Both the position numbers and the translations under genes were made by a program. Shown piece by piece: positions 9,094 through 20,236 of a DNA stretch of 64,000 nucleotides. A model generated the notes under the pieces. It did no database searches. It had not been told where the DNA came from and saw nothing but the letters and a program-made list of their open reading frames with translations. The DNA is taken from NCBI RefSeq assembly GCF_021602585.1, contig NZ_BQIP01000013.1, forward strand, positions 62,001-126,000. Reading direction: 5' to 3'. The DNA is from Pseudomonas faucium (GTDB lineage Bacteria > Pseudomonadota > Gammaproteobacteria > Pseudomonadales > Pseudomonadaceae). The number at the start of each line of letters is the position of its first letter. Position 1 is the stretch's first letter.

Positions 9094-9639
9094 ATGAACC
9101 GCACCGGCCGCGCCCTGACCTTGGGCTGCCTGTTGCTTCTTCCGCCTCTGCTGGCCCAGGCCGAGGGCGGCAATTCGTTGCTGATTCCGGCAACGGGGCG
9201 CTGCACGCTCAACGTTCAGCCAGAAGACCAGGAAAACGCCCTCAAGGCTTGCGAGCAGACGGCGGCGACCGGGGACCCCCAGGCGCAGTACGAGCTGGGT
9301 GAGTACTACTACACGCAAACGCCCAAGGACCTGAAAAAGGCCCTGGACTGGTTCGAAAAAGCCTCGCTGCAAGGCCACGCCGACGCCCAGTACCGCCTCG
9401 GTGCCATGTTCTTCCATGGCGAGGGGGTCAAGGCCAACAACGTGCAGGCCTACATCCTGCTGAAGATGGCCGCGGTCAACGGCGCCGAGGATGCGCTGGA
9501 CATGGCCGACGAAGTCACCGAGCAGATGCCCCGCGACGAGCTGGAGCATGCCACCCAGGTGCTTGGCCAGATCTTCCGCAAATACCTGCTGGAACTGCAG
9601 AACGCCGAAGGGCGCACGCCGTTCTCGCCCCTCCCCTGA
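9094..9639 (+). CDS. Secreted Sel1-repeat protein
   Basis: The 181-aa protein starts at ATG 9094, which places a signal peptide (RALTLGCLLLLPPLLAQA) at the N terminus; the frame stays open upstream but without such a signal. Residues about 50-130 hold two Sel1-type helical repeats, with AQYELGEYYYTQTPKDLKKA and AQYRLGAMFFHGEGVKANNV. Such repeats mediate protein contacts in the periplasm. The stop codon directly abuts that of the convergent DUF1820 gene. No specific partner is evident. Confidence 0.8.
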   Translation: MNRTGRALTLGCLLLLPPLLAQAEGGNSLLIPATGRCTLNVQPEDQENALKACEQTAATGDPQAQYELGEYYYTQTPKDLKKALDWFEKASLQGHADAQYRLGAMFFHGEGVKANNVQAYILLKMAAVNGAEDALDMADEVTEQMPRDELEHATQVLGQIFRKYLLELQNAEGRTPFSPLP

Positions 9640-9966
9640 TCACTTCTCCGGCATTGGCATCGGGAACGGCATGACATTGCCGCCACCCTTGGCCTCGCTG
9701 ATCTTCGCCGTACCCAGGCGCTCCACCTCGTCGATGCGCACGATCGCGTGCATCGGCACGAAGCTGCGGATCACGCCTTCGAACTGGTTCTTCAGCCGCT
9801 CCTCGCTGGGGTCGACCACCACCTGGGTGCGCTCGCCGAAGACGAACTCCTCGATTTCCAGGAAGCCCCACAGGTCGCTCTGGTAGATCTGCTTGGCATA
9901 CATCTCGAAGACCTGCCCCTGGTTGAGGAAGATCACTTTATAGATGGCGGGTTCGCGTTTGCTCAT
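9640..9966 (-). CDS. DUF1820 family protein
   Basis: This is a 108-aa conserved protein of unknown function. MSKREPAIYKVIFLNQGQ is taken as the start at 9966, five codons inside the longest frame. The middle shows the conserved LWGFLEIEEFVFGERTQVVVDPSEERL segment in two parts, and the tail is a short proline/methionine-rich MPFPMPMPEK. It converges exactly on the Sel1 gene and is divergent from ybeZ. No catalytic motif is apparent. Confidence 0.8.
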   Translation of the reverse strand: MSKREPAIYKVIFLNQGQVFEMYAKQIYQSDLWGFLEIEEFVFGERTQVVVDPSEERLKNQFEGVIRSFVPMHAIVRIDEVERLGTAKISEAKGGGNVMPFPMPMPEK

Positions 9967-10048
9967 CTTGGGATAACACATGCGTAAGAAAAGGCGCGCA
10001 TCATAGCAGACAGCCCTGTACCGACCGTTGAACGTTTCAGTGCTTTCG

Positions 10049-10073
10049 CCCCTGCCCTTCAGGGGTTATTCTT
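10049..10073 (+). terminator. Weak terminator-like hairpin ahead of ybeZ
   Basis: CCCCTG (10049-10054) pairs with CAGGGG (10060-10065) across a five-base loop and is followed by TTATTCTT. The stem is only six pairs. It lies where miaB would usually be, so it may be a leader attenuator or a relic. Confidence 0.3.
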
Positions 10074-10112
10074 GAGTTCACCTTCATTGCCGTCGAGCGG
10101 CTAAAAACGACC

Positions 10113-11111
10113 TTGAACGCACCCATAGAACCCCATCGTTTCATCCTCGAACCTTTCGAGGCCCACCGTTTCGCCAACTTGTGCGGCCAGTTCGACGAGC
10201 ACCTGCGCCTGATCGAACAACGCCTGGCTATCGAGATCCGCAACCGCGGCAATCAATTCGAGCTGATCGGCGAACCCAAGACCACCTCTGCTGCCGAGCA
10301 ACTGCTGCGCCGCCTCTACCGCGAGGCCAAGGCCACCGAGCTGTCGCCGGAAACCGTGCACCTGTACCTGCAGGAGTCGGCCGTCGAGAACATCGACAAC
10401 CCGGCCGTCAACGAGGTCAGCGTCTCGCTGCGCACGCGCAAGGGCAACATTCGCCCGCGCGGGGCCAACCAGCAGCGCTACGTCAAGGAAATCCTCGCCA
10501 ACGACATCAACTTCGGCATTGGCCCGGCCGGTACCGGCAAGACCTACCTGGCCGTGGCCTGCGCCGTGGATGCCCTGGAACGCGAGCAGGTGCGCCGCAT
10601 CCTGCTGGTGCGCCCGGCCGTCGAGGCTGGCGAGAAGCTCGGCTTCCTGCCCGGCGACCTGGCCCAGAAGATCGACCCGTACCTGCGCCCGCTGTACGAC
10701 GCGCTGTACGAGATGCTGGGCTTCGAGCACGTGGCCAAGCTGATCGAGCGCCAGGTCATCGAAATCGCCCCGCTGGCCTACATGCGCGGGCGCACCCTGA
10801 ACAACAGCTTCATCATCCTCGACGAGAGCCAGAACACCACGCTCGAGCAGATGAAGATGTTCCTCACCCGTATCGGCTTCGGCTCCACGGCGGTGATCAC
10901 CGGTGACATCACCCAGGTCGACCTGCCGCGCGGCACCAAGTCGGGCCTGGCCCACGTGATCGAGGTGCTCAAGGACGTTCCGGGGATCAGCTTCACCCAC
11001 TTCCAGCCCAAGGACGTGGTCCGTCACCCTCTGGTGCAGCGCATCGTCGAAGCCTACGACCGCTTCGAAGCCCGCCAGGCCAAGCCCGAGGTCAGCAGCA
11101 AAGATGCTTGA
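10113..11111 (+). CDS. ybeZ: PhoH-like ATPase YbeZ
   Basis: The 332-aa cytoplasmic PhoH-family ATPase works with YbeY in rRNA and ribosome processing. It appears to start at TTG 10113, since [15 protein letters not shown] is the usual N terminus and no ATG lies nearby. After a KH-like N-terminal region the Walker A motif [11 protein letters not shown] is near 140-150, and Walker B-like [10 protein letters not shown] near 231-240. It overlaps ybeY by eight bases. In most gamma-proteobacteria miaB directly precedes this gene, but here only 146 bp separate it from the divergent DUF1820 gene. Confidence 0.93.
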   Translation: MNAPIEPHRFILEPFEAHRFANLCGQFDEHLRLIEQRLAIEIRNRGNQFELIGEPKTTSAAEQLLRRLYREAKATELSPETVHLYLQESAVENIDNPAVNEVSVSLRTRKGNIRPRGANQQRYVKEILANDINFGIGPAGTGKTYLAVACAVDALEREQVRRILLVRPAVEAGEKLGFLPGDLAQKIDPYLRPLYDALYEMLGFEHVAKLIERQVIEIAPLAYMRGRTLNNSFIILDESQNTTLEQMKMFLTRIGFGSTAVITGDITQVDLPRGTKSGLAHVIEVLKDVPGISFTHFQPKDVVRHPLVQRIVEAYDRFEARQAKPEVSSKDA

Positions 11112-11577
11112 ACTTGACCTGCAACGGGCCACCGACGCCGCCGCGCCGGATGATGCCGCCTTCCGCCGCTGGTGCGAGCTGGCCTTGCGCCAGCGCAGCG
11201 CCGACTCGGAAATGACCATTCGCCTGGTCGATGAAGCCGAGGGCCGCGAGCTCAACCACACCTACCGGCACAAGGACTACGCGACCAATGTGCTGTCGTT
11301 CCCGGCCGACGTGCCCGACGAGCTGCTCGATATCCCGCTGCTGGGCGACCTGGTGATCTGCGTACCGGTGGTCGAACGCGAGGCTGCCGAGCAGGGCAAG
11401 GCGCTGGAGGCACACTGGGCGCACCTGGTCATCCACGGCTGCCTGCACCTGCTCGGCTACGACCACATCGAAGACGATGAGGCCGAAGAGATGGAAGCGC
11501 TGGAACGGGAATTGCTGGCAGAACTGGGTCATCCCGACCCGTATGCCGACGATGAAACCGACTCAATCACACACTGA
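11104..11577 (+). CDS. ybeY: Endoribonuclease/rRNA maturation factor YbeY
   Basis: YbeY is a zinc-dependent RNase needed for 16S rRNA 3'-end maturation and ribosome quality control. The 157-aa protein has the metal-binding signature [15 protein letters not shown] (H-x3-H-x5-H) near 100-120 and the upstream [10 protein letters not shown] strand. Its ATG at 11104 lies inside the end of ybeZ, which points to translational coupling with its partner ATPase. Confidence 0.96.
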   Translation: MLELDLQRATDAAAPDDAAFRRWCELALRQRSADSEMTIRLVDEAEGRELNHTYRHKDYATNVLSFPADVPDELLDIPLLGDLVICVPVVEREAAEQGKALEAHWAHLVIHGCLHLLGYDHIEDDEAEEMEALERELLAELGHPDPYADDETDSITH

Positions 11578-11602
11578 TACACCAAGGATCACGAGAACCG
11601 CC

Positions 11603-12442
11603 ATGAGCGAAGATCGATCGAGCAACGGGCAGAAGTCCTGGCTGGGTAAACTGACCCAGGCTTTTGCCCATGAGCCGAAAAACCGCCAGGAGCTGCTGGA
11701 GCTGCTGCGCGAAGCCCATCAGAACAAGCTGCTCGACAGCGAAGCGCTGACCATCGTCGAAGGTGCCATCCAGGTCGCCGACCTGCAGGTACGCGACATC
11801 ATGGTGCCGCGCTCGCAGATGATCAGCATCAAGGCTACCCAGTCGCCTCGCGAGTTCCTGCCGGCGGTGATCGACGCCGCGCACTCGCGCTACCCGGTGA
11901 TCGGCGAAAGCCATGACGATGTGCTCGGGATCCTGCTGGCCAAGGACCTGCTGCCGCTGATCCTCAAGGAGAACGGCGACAGCTTCAACATCAAGGACCT
12001 GCTGCGCCCGGCCACCTTCGTGCCGGAGTCCAAGCGCCTGAACGTGCTGCTGCGCGAGTTCCGCGCCAACCACAACCACATGGCCATCGTCATCGACGAA
12101 TACGGCGGCGTGGCGGGCCTGGTGACCATCGAAGACGTGCTCGAACAGATCGTCGGCGACATCGAGGACGAGCATGACGTCGAGGAAGACAGCTACATCA
12201 AGCCGCTGCCAAGCGGCGATTTCCTGGTCAAGGCACTGACGCCGATCGACAACTTCAACGAGTTCTTCGACAGCGAGTTCTCGGACGATGAGTTCGACAC
12301 CGTGGGCGGCCTGGTGATGAGCGCCTTCGGCCACCTGCCCAAGCGCAACGAAACCACCGAGATCGGCGCCTACAAGTTCCGTATTCTCAATGCCGACAGC
12401 CGGCGGATACACTTGCTGCGCCTGACCCCGATCACCCGCTAA
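11603..12442 (+). CDS. corC: CorC/YbeX-type CBS-domain protein
   Basis: The 279-aa protein starts at ATG 11603, 25 bases after ybeY. Two CBS domains occupy about 65-190; DIMVPRSQM opens the first and NHMAIVIDEYGGVAGLVTIE lies in the second. A CorC_HlyC transporter-associated domain follows (about 205-275, with GDFLVKALTPIDNFNE). It lacks the DUF21 membrane domain, as expected for the short CorC/YbeX type linked to magnesium and cobalt efflux and, by context, ribosome biogenesis. It is the third gene of ybeZ-ybeY-corC-lnt. Confidence 0.94.
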   Translation: MSEDRSSNGQKSWLGKLTQAFAHEPKNRQELLELLREAHQNKLLDSEALTIVEGAIQVADLQVRDIMVPRSQMISIKATQSPREFLPAVIDAAHSRYPVIGESHDDVLGILLAKDLLPLILKENGDSFNIKDLLRPATFVPESKRLNVLLREFRANHNHMAIVIDEYGGVAGLVTIEDVLEQIVGDIEDEHDVEEDSYIKPLPSGDFLVKALTPIDNFNEFFDSEFSDDEFDTVGGLVMSAFGHLPKRNETTEIGAYKFRILNADSRRIHLLRLTPITR

Positions 12443-12450
12443 GGACAAAC

Positions 12451-13968
12451 ATGCGTTGGATCACCCGCCCCGGCTGGCCCGGTAACCTGCTGGCCTTGGC
12501 GGCCGGCGCATCTACCCTTCTGGCCCTGGCGCCCTTCGACATCTGGCCGCTGGCCTTGCTGTCCATCGCCGTGCTCTACCTCGGCCTGCGCGAGCTCAGC
12601 CCGCGCCAGGCCATGTGGCGCGGCTGGTGGTTCGGCTTCGGCCTGTATGGCGCCGGCACCTGGTGGATCTACGTCAGCATGAACACCTACGGCGGCGCTT
12701 CGCCGCTGTTGGCCATCGTGCTGCTGCTGGCGTTCTTCGCCGCCCTTGCCTGGTTCTTCGCCTTGCCCACGTGGCTCTGGGCGCGCTGGTTGCGGCGCAA
12801 CGAGGCGCCACTGGCCGACGCTTTGTGCTTCGCGGCCTTGTGGCTGGTGCAAGAAGCCTTCCGCGGCTGGTTCCTCACCGGTTTCCCTTGGCTCTACGCC
12901 GGTTACAGCCAGCTGGACGGCCCCCTGGCGGGCCTGGCGCCGCTGGGCGGCGTATGGTTGGTCTCGTTTACCCTGGCCTTGACCGCCGCGCTGCTGTGCA
13001 ACCTGCACCGCCTGCGTGAGCGCCGCTCATTCCTGGCCATCGGCATCGTCCTGCTGCTGGCCCCCTGGGCCGCCGGCATGGCCCTTAAAGGGCACGCCTG
13101 GACCAAGCCCGCCGGCGACCCGCTCAAGGTTGCGGCGCTGCAGGGTAACGTCGAGCAGGAGCTGAAATGGGACCCGGCGCACATCGATGCGCAACTGGCG
13201 CTGTACCGCGACATGACCTTCACTGCCAAGCCCGTGGACTTGCTGGTGTGGCCGGAAACGGCGGTGCCGATCCTCAAGGACCAGGCCCAGGGCTACATCG
13301 ACGTGATGGGCCGCCTGGCCGCCGATCGCCACTCGGCGCTGATCACCGGCGTGCCGGTGCGCGAAGAGGTGCACCACCAGCGCCGCTACTACAACGGCGT
13401 GACCGTGACCGGCGAAGGCGACGGCACCTACCTCAAGCAGAAGCTGGTGCCGTTCGGCGAATATGTGCCGCTGCAGGACATGCTCCGCGGCCTGATCGAG
13501 TTCTTCAACCTGCCGATGTCGGACTTCGCCCGCGGGCCTGAAGACCAGCCGCTGCTGCAGGCCAAGGGTTACCAGATTGCCCCGTACATCTGCTACGAGG
13601 TGGTCTACCCCGAGTTCGCCGCAGGCCTGGCCGCGCGCAGCGACCTGTTGCTGACGATCAGCAACGACACCTGGTTCGGCACCTCGATCGGCCCGCTGCA
13701 GCACCTGCAGATGGCGCAGATGCGGGCGCTGGAAGCTGGCCGCTGGATGATCCGCGCGACCAATAACGGCGTGACCGCGTTGATCGACCCGTTTGGGCGG
13801 ATTACTGCAGAGATCCCGCAGTTCCAGCGCGGGATCCTGTATGGCGAGGTGGTGCCGATGCAGCAGCTGACGCCTTATCTGCAGTGGCGCTCGTGGCCGC
13901 TGGCGATCGTCTGCGTGCTGCTGCTGGGGTGGGCGCTGCTGGCGGGGCGGATCGCCAAGACCGTTTGA
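12451..13968 (+). CDS. lnt: Apolipoprotein N-acyltransferase
   Basis: Lnt adds the third acyl chain to the N-terminal cysteine of lipoproteins at the periplasmic face of the inner membrane. The 505-aa protein has six N-terminal hydrophobic segments (about 10-210), a nitrilase-type periplasmic domain and a final membrane helix (about 480-498). The catalytic triad is visible: Glu269 in VWPETAVP, a lysine about 329-331 just before LVPFGEYVP, and Cys381 in YICYE. It is the last gene of the operon, eight bases after corC. Confidence 0.96.
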   Translation: MRWITRPGWPGNLLALAAGASTLLALAPFDIWPLALLSIAVLYLGLRELSPRQAMWRGWWFGFGLYGAGTWWIYVSMNTYGGASPLLAIVLLLAFFAALAWFFALPTWLWARWLRRNEAPLADALCFAALWLVQEAFRGWFLTGFPWLYAGYSQLDGPLAGLAPLGGVWLVSFTLALTAALLCNLHRLRERRSFLAIGIVLLLAPWAAGMALKGHAWTKPAGDPLKVAALQGNVEQELKWDPAHIDAQLALYRDMTFTAKPVDLLVWPETAVPILKDQAQGYIDVMGRLAADRHSALITGVPVREEVHHQRRYYNGVTVTGEGDGTYLKQKLVPFGEYVPLQDMLRGLIEFFNLPMSDFARGPEDQPLLQAKGYQIAPYICYEVVYPEFAAGLAARSDLLLTISNDTWFGTSIGPLQHLQMAQMRALEAGRWMIRATNNGVTALIDPFGRITAEIPQFQRGILYGEVVPMQQLTPYLQWRSWPLAIVCVLLLGWALLAGRIAKTV

Positions 13969-13970
13969 GG

Positions 13971-14026
13971 GTGCCGGCTCCCACACTGTGATGTACCCGT
14001 GGGAGCCGGCTTGCCGGCGATAAGGA
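13971..14026. repeat. REP element between lnt and ydcF
   Basis: A partial copy (GCCGGCTCCCACA, about 13973-13985) faces a full copy (GGGAGCCGGCTTGCCGGCGA, about 13999-14020). It occupies almost the whole gap between two converging genes. Confidence 0.8.
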
Positions 14027-14036
14027 CGAAACCCGT

Positions 14037-14798
14037 TCAATAGAACAATCGATACCCCACCAACCCCACCGCTTCATTGAGCAACTGGCTGCTCTGCCAC
14101 ATCGCCCGGCTCTCCGGCAGCAACCCTGCGAACGGCCGCGCATGCTCGCGCCCAAGGAAGCCCATCGGCGCCGGCACCACCTCGAAACCCGCCCGCTCGA
14201 AGCTCCAGCGCGCACGCTGCATGTGCCACGCCTGGGTCACCACCACGACTCGGCGAACCCCTTGCGCCAGCAACAGATCGGCACTGAGCCGGGCGTTTTC
14301 CCAGGTGGTACGGCTGGCGCCTTCCTGCCATTTGACCTCGACCGCGAAATCCTCCCGCAGCCGCTCTGCCATCAACTGCGCCTCGCTGGGCGGGGTGCCG
14401 TAGTGCAGCCCGCCGCTGGTCAGCACCGGCAAACCCGAGGCCTTGGCCAGCGTCGCCGCAAAACGCATGCGCTCCAGCGCCGTGGCAGTGGGCTGGTCGG
14501 CGCCGCCCCAGCCGGGGTCGCCACGCTCGCGCCCGGCGCCCAGCACGACGATCGCATCCGCCCTGCTCGCCAGGCCCGCCCATTCGTTCACCGGCAAGGC
14601 CGGCTCGCTCTCCAGCAGGCTGGCGGCCTTCTGCATCACCAGTGGCAGGCTCATCAGCCACAAACCGCCCAGGCCCAGCGCGAAGCACACCGCCGCCAGC
14701 CCCGGGCGCCGCACCCGCAGCCACCAGGCGAGCAGCAACAGCAGGAAGAGGACGCCAGGCGGCATCAGCCATTGTTTGATGAAGAACTTGATGGGCAT
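14037..14798 (-). CDS. YdcF/ElyC-like DUF218 membrane protein
   Basis: The 253-aa protein has two N-terminal hydrophobic segments (about 10-30 and 34-55) and a DUF218 domain from about 80. Conserved motifs include AIVVLGAGRERGD, VLTSGG, ASRTTWENA and VVTQAWHMQRA. ElyC, the E. coli relative, supports envelope and undecaprenyl-phosphate metabolism, so a cell-envelope role is likely but not shown. It converges on lnt across a REP element. Confidence 0.88.
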   Translation of the reverse strand: MPIKFFIKQWLMPPGVLFLLLLLAWWLRVRRPGLAAVCFALGLGGLWLMSLPLVMQKAASLLESEPALPVNEWAGLASRADAIVVLGAGRERGDPGWGGADQPTATALERMRFAATLAKASGLPVLTSGGLHYGTPPSEAQLMAERLREDFAVEVKWQEGASRTTWENARLSADLLLAQGVRRVVVVTQAWHMQRARWSFERAGFEVVPAPMGFLGREHARPFAGLLPESRAMWQSSQLLNEAVGLVGYRLFY

Positions 14799-14931
14799 CG
14801 GCTACACCTCCATGGAAGGCATGCAGCCTAAGAGGATCGACGCCAGCCAACAAGTGGGCGGCCGGCGCCGATCATGAGAAGTGTTGTCGAAGAACCGGCG
14901 CGCGATGGCCTGCGCCTGGCGTCCTGAACGG

Positions 14932-15246
14932 CTAGCGATGCGGCAGCGTCCTGGATCTCGCCGTACTGGCGGGGCGTTTCTTGTCCTTGAGCCAGATGAT
15001 CTTTGCCGAGCTCGGTTCCGCTTGCGGGTATATTCCGGCGCAGGCATTGCGGCGTTCCGGGAGGGACTCCAGGTAAGCCTTGATCACTTCGAACTCTGCG
15101 TGGCTAAGACCGCGCAACTCCAGCTCGGCTGGCATCTCGTCGCGTAATCGCACCGACGTTCTGGCAACTTCCAGTGCCAGGCCAAGACGGTCGATCAGGC
15201 GTTCGTAAAGCTCCGGTTTGATTGCGGGTAGCTGCGTCTCTCCCAT
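14932..15246 (-). CDS. Hypothetical protein, 104 aa
   Basis: The ATG at 15246 is preceded by a good ribosome site, GAGGTG, seven bases away. The product is mostly helical, with PELYERLIDRLGLALEVA followed by acidic/leucine-rich stretches and a basic tail. No signal peptide, membrane segment or known motif is seen. It lies between ydcF and the divergent leuS. Confidence 0.65.
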   Translation of the reverse strand: MGETQLPAIKPELYERLIDRLGLALEVARTSVRLRDEMPAELELRGLSHAEFEVIKAYLESLPERRNACAGIYPQAEPSSAKIIWLKDKKRPASTARSRTLPHR

Positions 15247-15401
15247 CCGTTCACCTCATTGAAGATAAAGAATATCTCCCCCCACACATGAGCTTAGCGG
15301 CGCTATGAAAAGCAGCTGGATGCAGCGACCAGCGGCCATTCGCAATCAGGGTTTCCCACGACGCGCGGCGCTGCTGTATGCTTAGGCGTTCACCCTCATG
15401 A

Positions 15402-18080
<2,679 letters not shown>

Positions 18081-18086
18081 TGGCAA

Positions 18087-18115
18087 CGCCCACCCGCAGC
18101 CAGTGCGGGTGGGCG
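18087..18115 (+). promoter_or_regulatory. Perfect hairpin between leuS and lptE
   Basis: CGCCCACCCGCA (18087-18098) pairs fully with TGCGGGTGGGCG (18104-18115) around the loop GCCAG. There is no U-tract, so full intrinsic termination is unlikely. It may stabilise the leuS mRNA end or pause transcription before lptE. Confidence 0.5.
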
Positions 18116-18141
18116 GTATCGGCCCACAAGGGAGCAACAAC

Positions 18142-18747
18142 ATGATCAAACGCAATCTGCTGGTAATGGGCCTGGCTGTCATGCTCAGCGCCTGCGGTTT
18201 CCAGCTGCGCGGCACCGGTACCAACGAGCTGAGCGTCAAGGAAATGGACGTCGGCGCGCGCAATGCCTACGGCCAGACCGTGGTCCAGCTGCGTCAGGCA
18301 CTCGAGCGCAGCGGCGTCAACGTGCACACCGGCGCGCCTTACCGCCTGGAGCTCACCAACGAGCAGGAAAACCAGCGTTCGGCGAGCTACAGCGGCGGCA
18401 GCCGTACTGCTGAATACGAACTCACCACCACCCTCAACTACAGCATCCTGGGCCTGAACAACCTGGAGCTGCTGAGCGACAAGGTTGAAGTGCGCAAGAT
18501 CTACGTGCGCGACGGCGGCAACATCACCGGTTCCGACCAGGAAGCCAGCCAGGCCCGCGTGGAAATGCGCCGCGAACTGGTGCAGTCGATGATGGCCCGC
18601 CTGCAGAACCTGACCCCGACTCAGCTCGACGAGCTGCAGCGCAAGGCTGACGAACGCGCCAAGGCCGAAGCCGACGCACTGGAAGCGGCGCGCCGCCAGC
18701 AGGCGGAAACGCCGCAGCAGTCGCCACTGGAAATCCCGGGCCGCTAA
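18142..18747 (+). CDS. lptE: LPS-assembly lipoprotein LptE
   Basis: LptE is the outer-membrane lipoprotein that plugs LptD and helps place LPS in the outer leaflet. The 201-aa product starts at ATG 18142. It has a lipoprotein signal with lipobox LSAC (cysteine 18), directly followed by GFQLRGTG, the family signature. The C-terminal about 45 residues form a charged, alanine-rich helix ending in ETPQQSPLEIPGR. It lies between leuS and holA. Confidence 0.95.
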   Translation: MIKRNLLVMGLAVMLSACGFQLRGTGTNELSVKEMDVGARNAYGQTVVQLRQALERSGVNVHTGAPYRLELTNEQENQRSASYSGGSRTAEYELTTTLNYSILGLNNLELLSDKVEVRKIYVRDGGNITGSDQEASQARVEMRRELVQSMMARLQNLTPTQLDELQRKADERAKAEADALEAARRQQAETPQQSPLEIPGR

Positions 18748-18755
18748 GCCCGCAC

Positions 18756-18773
18756 GGGGCACTTCGGTGCCCC
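18756..18773 (+). promoter_or_regulatory. UUCG hairpin between lptE and holA
   Basis: GGGGCAC and GTGCCCC enclose a stable TTCG tetraloop and are followed by TTCCGTTT. It ends 12 bases before the holA start, so it could act as a weak attenuator or limit access to the holA ribosome site. Confidence 0.45.
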
Positions 18774-18784
18774 TTCCGTTTCCC

Positions 18785-19822
18785 ATGAAACTCGCCCCCG
18801 CCCAACTCAACAAGCACCTGCAAGGCGCACTGGCCCCGGTCTACGTGGTCAGCGGCGACGACCCGCTGCTGTGCCAGGAAGCCGCTGACGCCATCCGCAA
18901 TGCCGCGCGCCAGCAAGGCTTCGATGAACGCCAGGTGTTCAGTGCCGACGCCAACTTCGACTGGGGCACCTTGCTCCAGGCCGGCGCAAGCCTGTCGCTG
19001 TTTGCCCAGCGCCGCCTGCTGGAGCTGCGCCTGCCCTCGGGCAAGCCTGGCGACAAGGGCGCTGCAGCACTCATGGAATACTGCGCACGCCCCGCTGAGG
19101 ACACCGTGCTGCTGGTCAGCCTGCCCAAGCTCGATGGCAGTGCGCAGAAGACCAAGTGGGGCAAGGCGCTGATCGAGGGCGCGCACTGCCAGTTCATCCA
19201 GATCTGGCCGGTGGACGCCCAGCAGCTGCCGCAGTGGATCAACCAGCGCCTGGCCCAGGCCGGTTTGTCTGCGCAGCGCGATGCGGTCGACCTGATCGCG
19301 GCGCGAGTCGAAGGCAACCTGCTGGCCGCGGCCCAGGAGATCGAAAAGCTCAAGTTGCTGGCCGAAGGCAGCCAGATCACCGTGGAAACGGTGCAGGCCG
19401 CCGTGGCCGACAGCGCCCGCTTCGATGTGTTCGGCCTGGTCGATGCCATTCTCAATGGCGAGGCCACCCATGCCCTGCGCATGCTCGAAGGCTTGCGCGG
19501 CGAAGGGGTGGAGCCGCCGGTCATCCTCTGGGCACTGGCCCGTGAACTGCGCCTGCTGGCGGGCCTGGCCCAGCAGTTCAGCCAGGGGGTGCCACTGGAC
19601 AAGGCCTTCAGCCAGGCCCGGCCACCGGTGTGGGACAAGCGCAGGCCGCTGGTCAGCAAGGCCCTGCAGCGCCTCTCGGCGCAGCGTTGGGCGCAGCTGC
19701 TGCAAGATGCCCAGCGCATCGATGCGCAGATCAAGGGGCAGGCCGAAGGGTCGCCGTGGACTGGCTTGTCGCGGTTGTCGCTGCTGATGGCCGGCCAACG
19801 CCTGGTCTTGCCACCCGAGTAA
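18785..19822 (+). CDS. holA: DNA polymerase III delta subunit
   Basis: HolA is the clamp-loader subunit that opens the beta clamp. The 345-aa protein starts at ATG 18785 (MKLAPAQLNKHLQGAL); an in-frame GTG at 18767 lies within the preceding hairpin and is less likely. Family features are the VYVVSGDDPLLCQEAAD opening, ESLIARIEGNLLA-like LIAARVEGNLLAAAQEIEKL near 170-190, and DVFGLVDAILNGE. It belongs to the leuS-lptE-holA group. Confidence 0.95.
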   Translation: MKLAPAQLNKHLQGALAPVYVVSGDDPLLCQEAADAIRNAARQQGFDERQVFSADANFDWGTLLQAGASLSLFAQRRLLELRLPSGKPGDKGAAALMEYCARPAEDTVLLVSLPKLDGSAQKTKWGKALIEGAHCQFIQIWPVDAQQLPQWINQRLAQAGLSAQRDAVDLIAARVEGNLLAAAQEIEKLKLLAEGSQITVETVQAAVADSARFDVFGLVDAILNGEATHALRMLEGLRGEGVEPPVILWALARELRLLAGLAQQFSQGVPLDKAFSQARPPVWDKRRPLVSKALQRLSAQRWAQLLQDAQRIDAQIKGQAEGSPWTGLSRLSLLMAGQRLVLPPE

Positions 19823-19828
19823 CATTCA

Positions 19829-19924
19829 AGGCCCTATCGCCGGCAAGCCGGCTCCCACAGGGATAGCACAGGGCCTGAGCATTGTGGTTAACCTGTGGGA
19901 GCCGGCTTGCCGGCGATAGGGCCC
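19829..19924. repeat. REP pair (BIME) after holA
   Basis: Two converging copies lie at about 19829-19861 and 19891-19922. Each has ATCGCCGGCAAGCCGGCTCC or its complement. The 30-base centre contains no gene. Confidence 0.85.
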
Positions 19925-20011
19925 GGAGCCATAAACACAATCAATTGGCCCTGCCCCCGCTACCGGCCTACAGTCCGCCGCGCAACCCATCCCTCGAGCA
20001 GGAACCCCGCC

Positions 20012-20176
20012 ATGAGCAAAAAGCCGAAAAAGCACGGCCCCAACAAGGCCAAGTCGATCATCGCCCAACCGCTGTTCCGCTGCCGCCAGGAACAACCGAA
20101 CAAGGGCAAAGGCAGCTACCGCCGCGAAGCCTTCCAATCGAGAGATTGGGAGGCTTCTTACTTTTTGGCCGCATGA
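20012..20176 (+). CDS. arfA: Alternative ribosome-rescue factor ArfA
   Basis: ArfA recruits release factor RF2 to ribosomes stalled without a stop codon, a backup to tmRNA. The 54-aa product from ATG 20012 matches the family in PLFRCRQEQPNKGKGSYRRE and DWEAS. Codons 39-49 form a perfect 13-bp hairpin followed by a T-rich run before the stop. In other proteobacteria such hairpins cause RNase III cutting or termination, so that arfA itself yields nonstop mRNA controlled by tmRNA. Full-length translation would thus be rare, and the active form would end near residue 40-50. Confidence 0.9.
   Translation: MSKKPKKHGPNKAKSIIAQPLFRCRQEQPNKGKGSYRREAFQSRDWEASYFLAA
20126..20167 (+). terminator. Terminator/RNase III-type hairpin inside arfA
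   Basis: GAAGCCTTCCAAT (20126-20138) pairs with ATTGGGAGGCTTC (20145-20157) over the six-base loop CGAGAG, with one G-U pair. TTACTTTTT follows directly. The hairpin lies upstream of the stop codon at 20174-20176, so termination here yields mRNA without a stop. Confidence 0.8.
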
Positions 20177-20236
20177 AAGCATCGCAAGCGCAGGCATGAT
20201 ATGGTCGGCACCTGACCTGAAATTCTGGATCTGTGC

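Noticed and set aside
20012-20176. arfA as a pseudogene because of the hairpin before its stop
   Set aside because: The hairpin is a known regulatory feature of arfA genes, and the conserved functional core lies before it.
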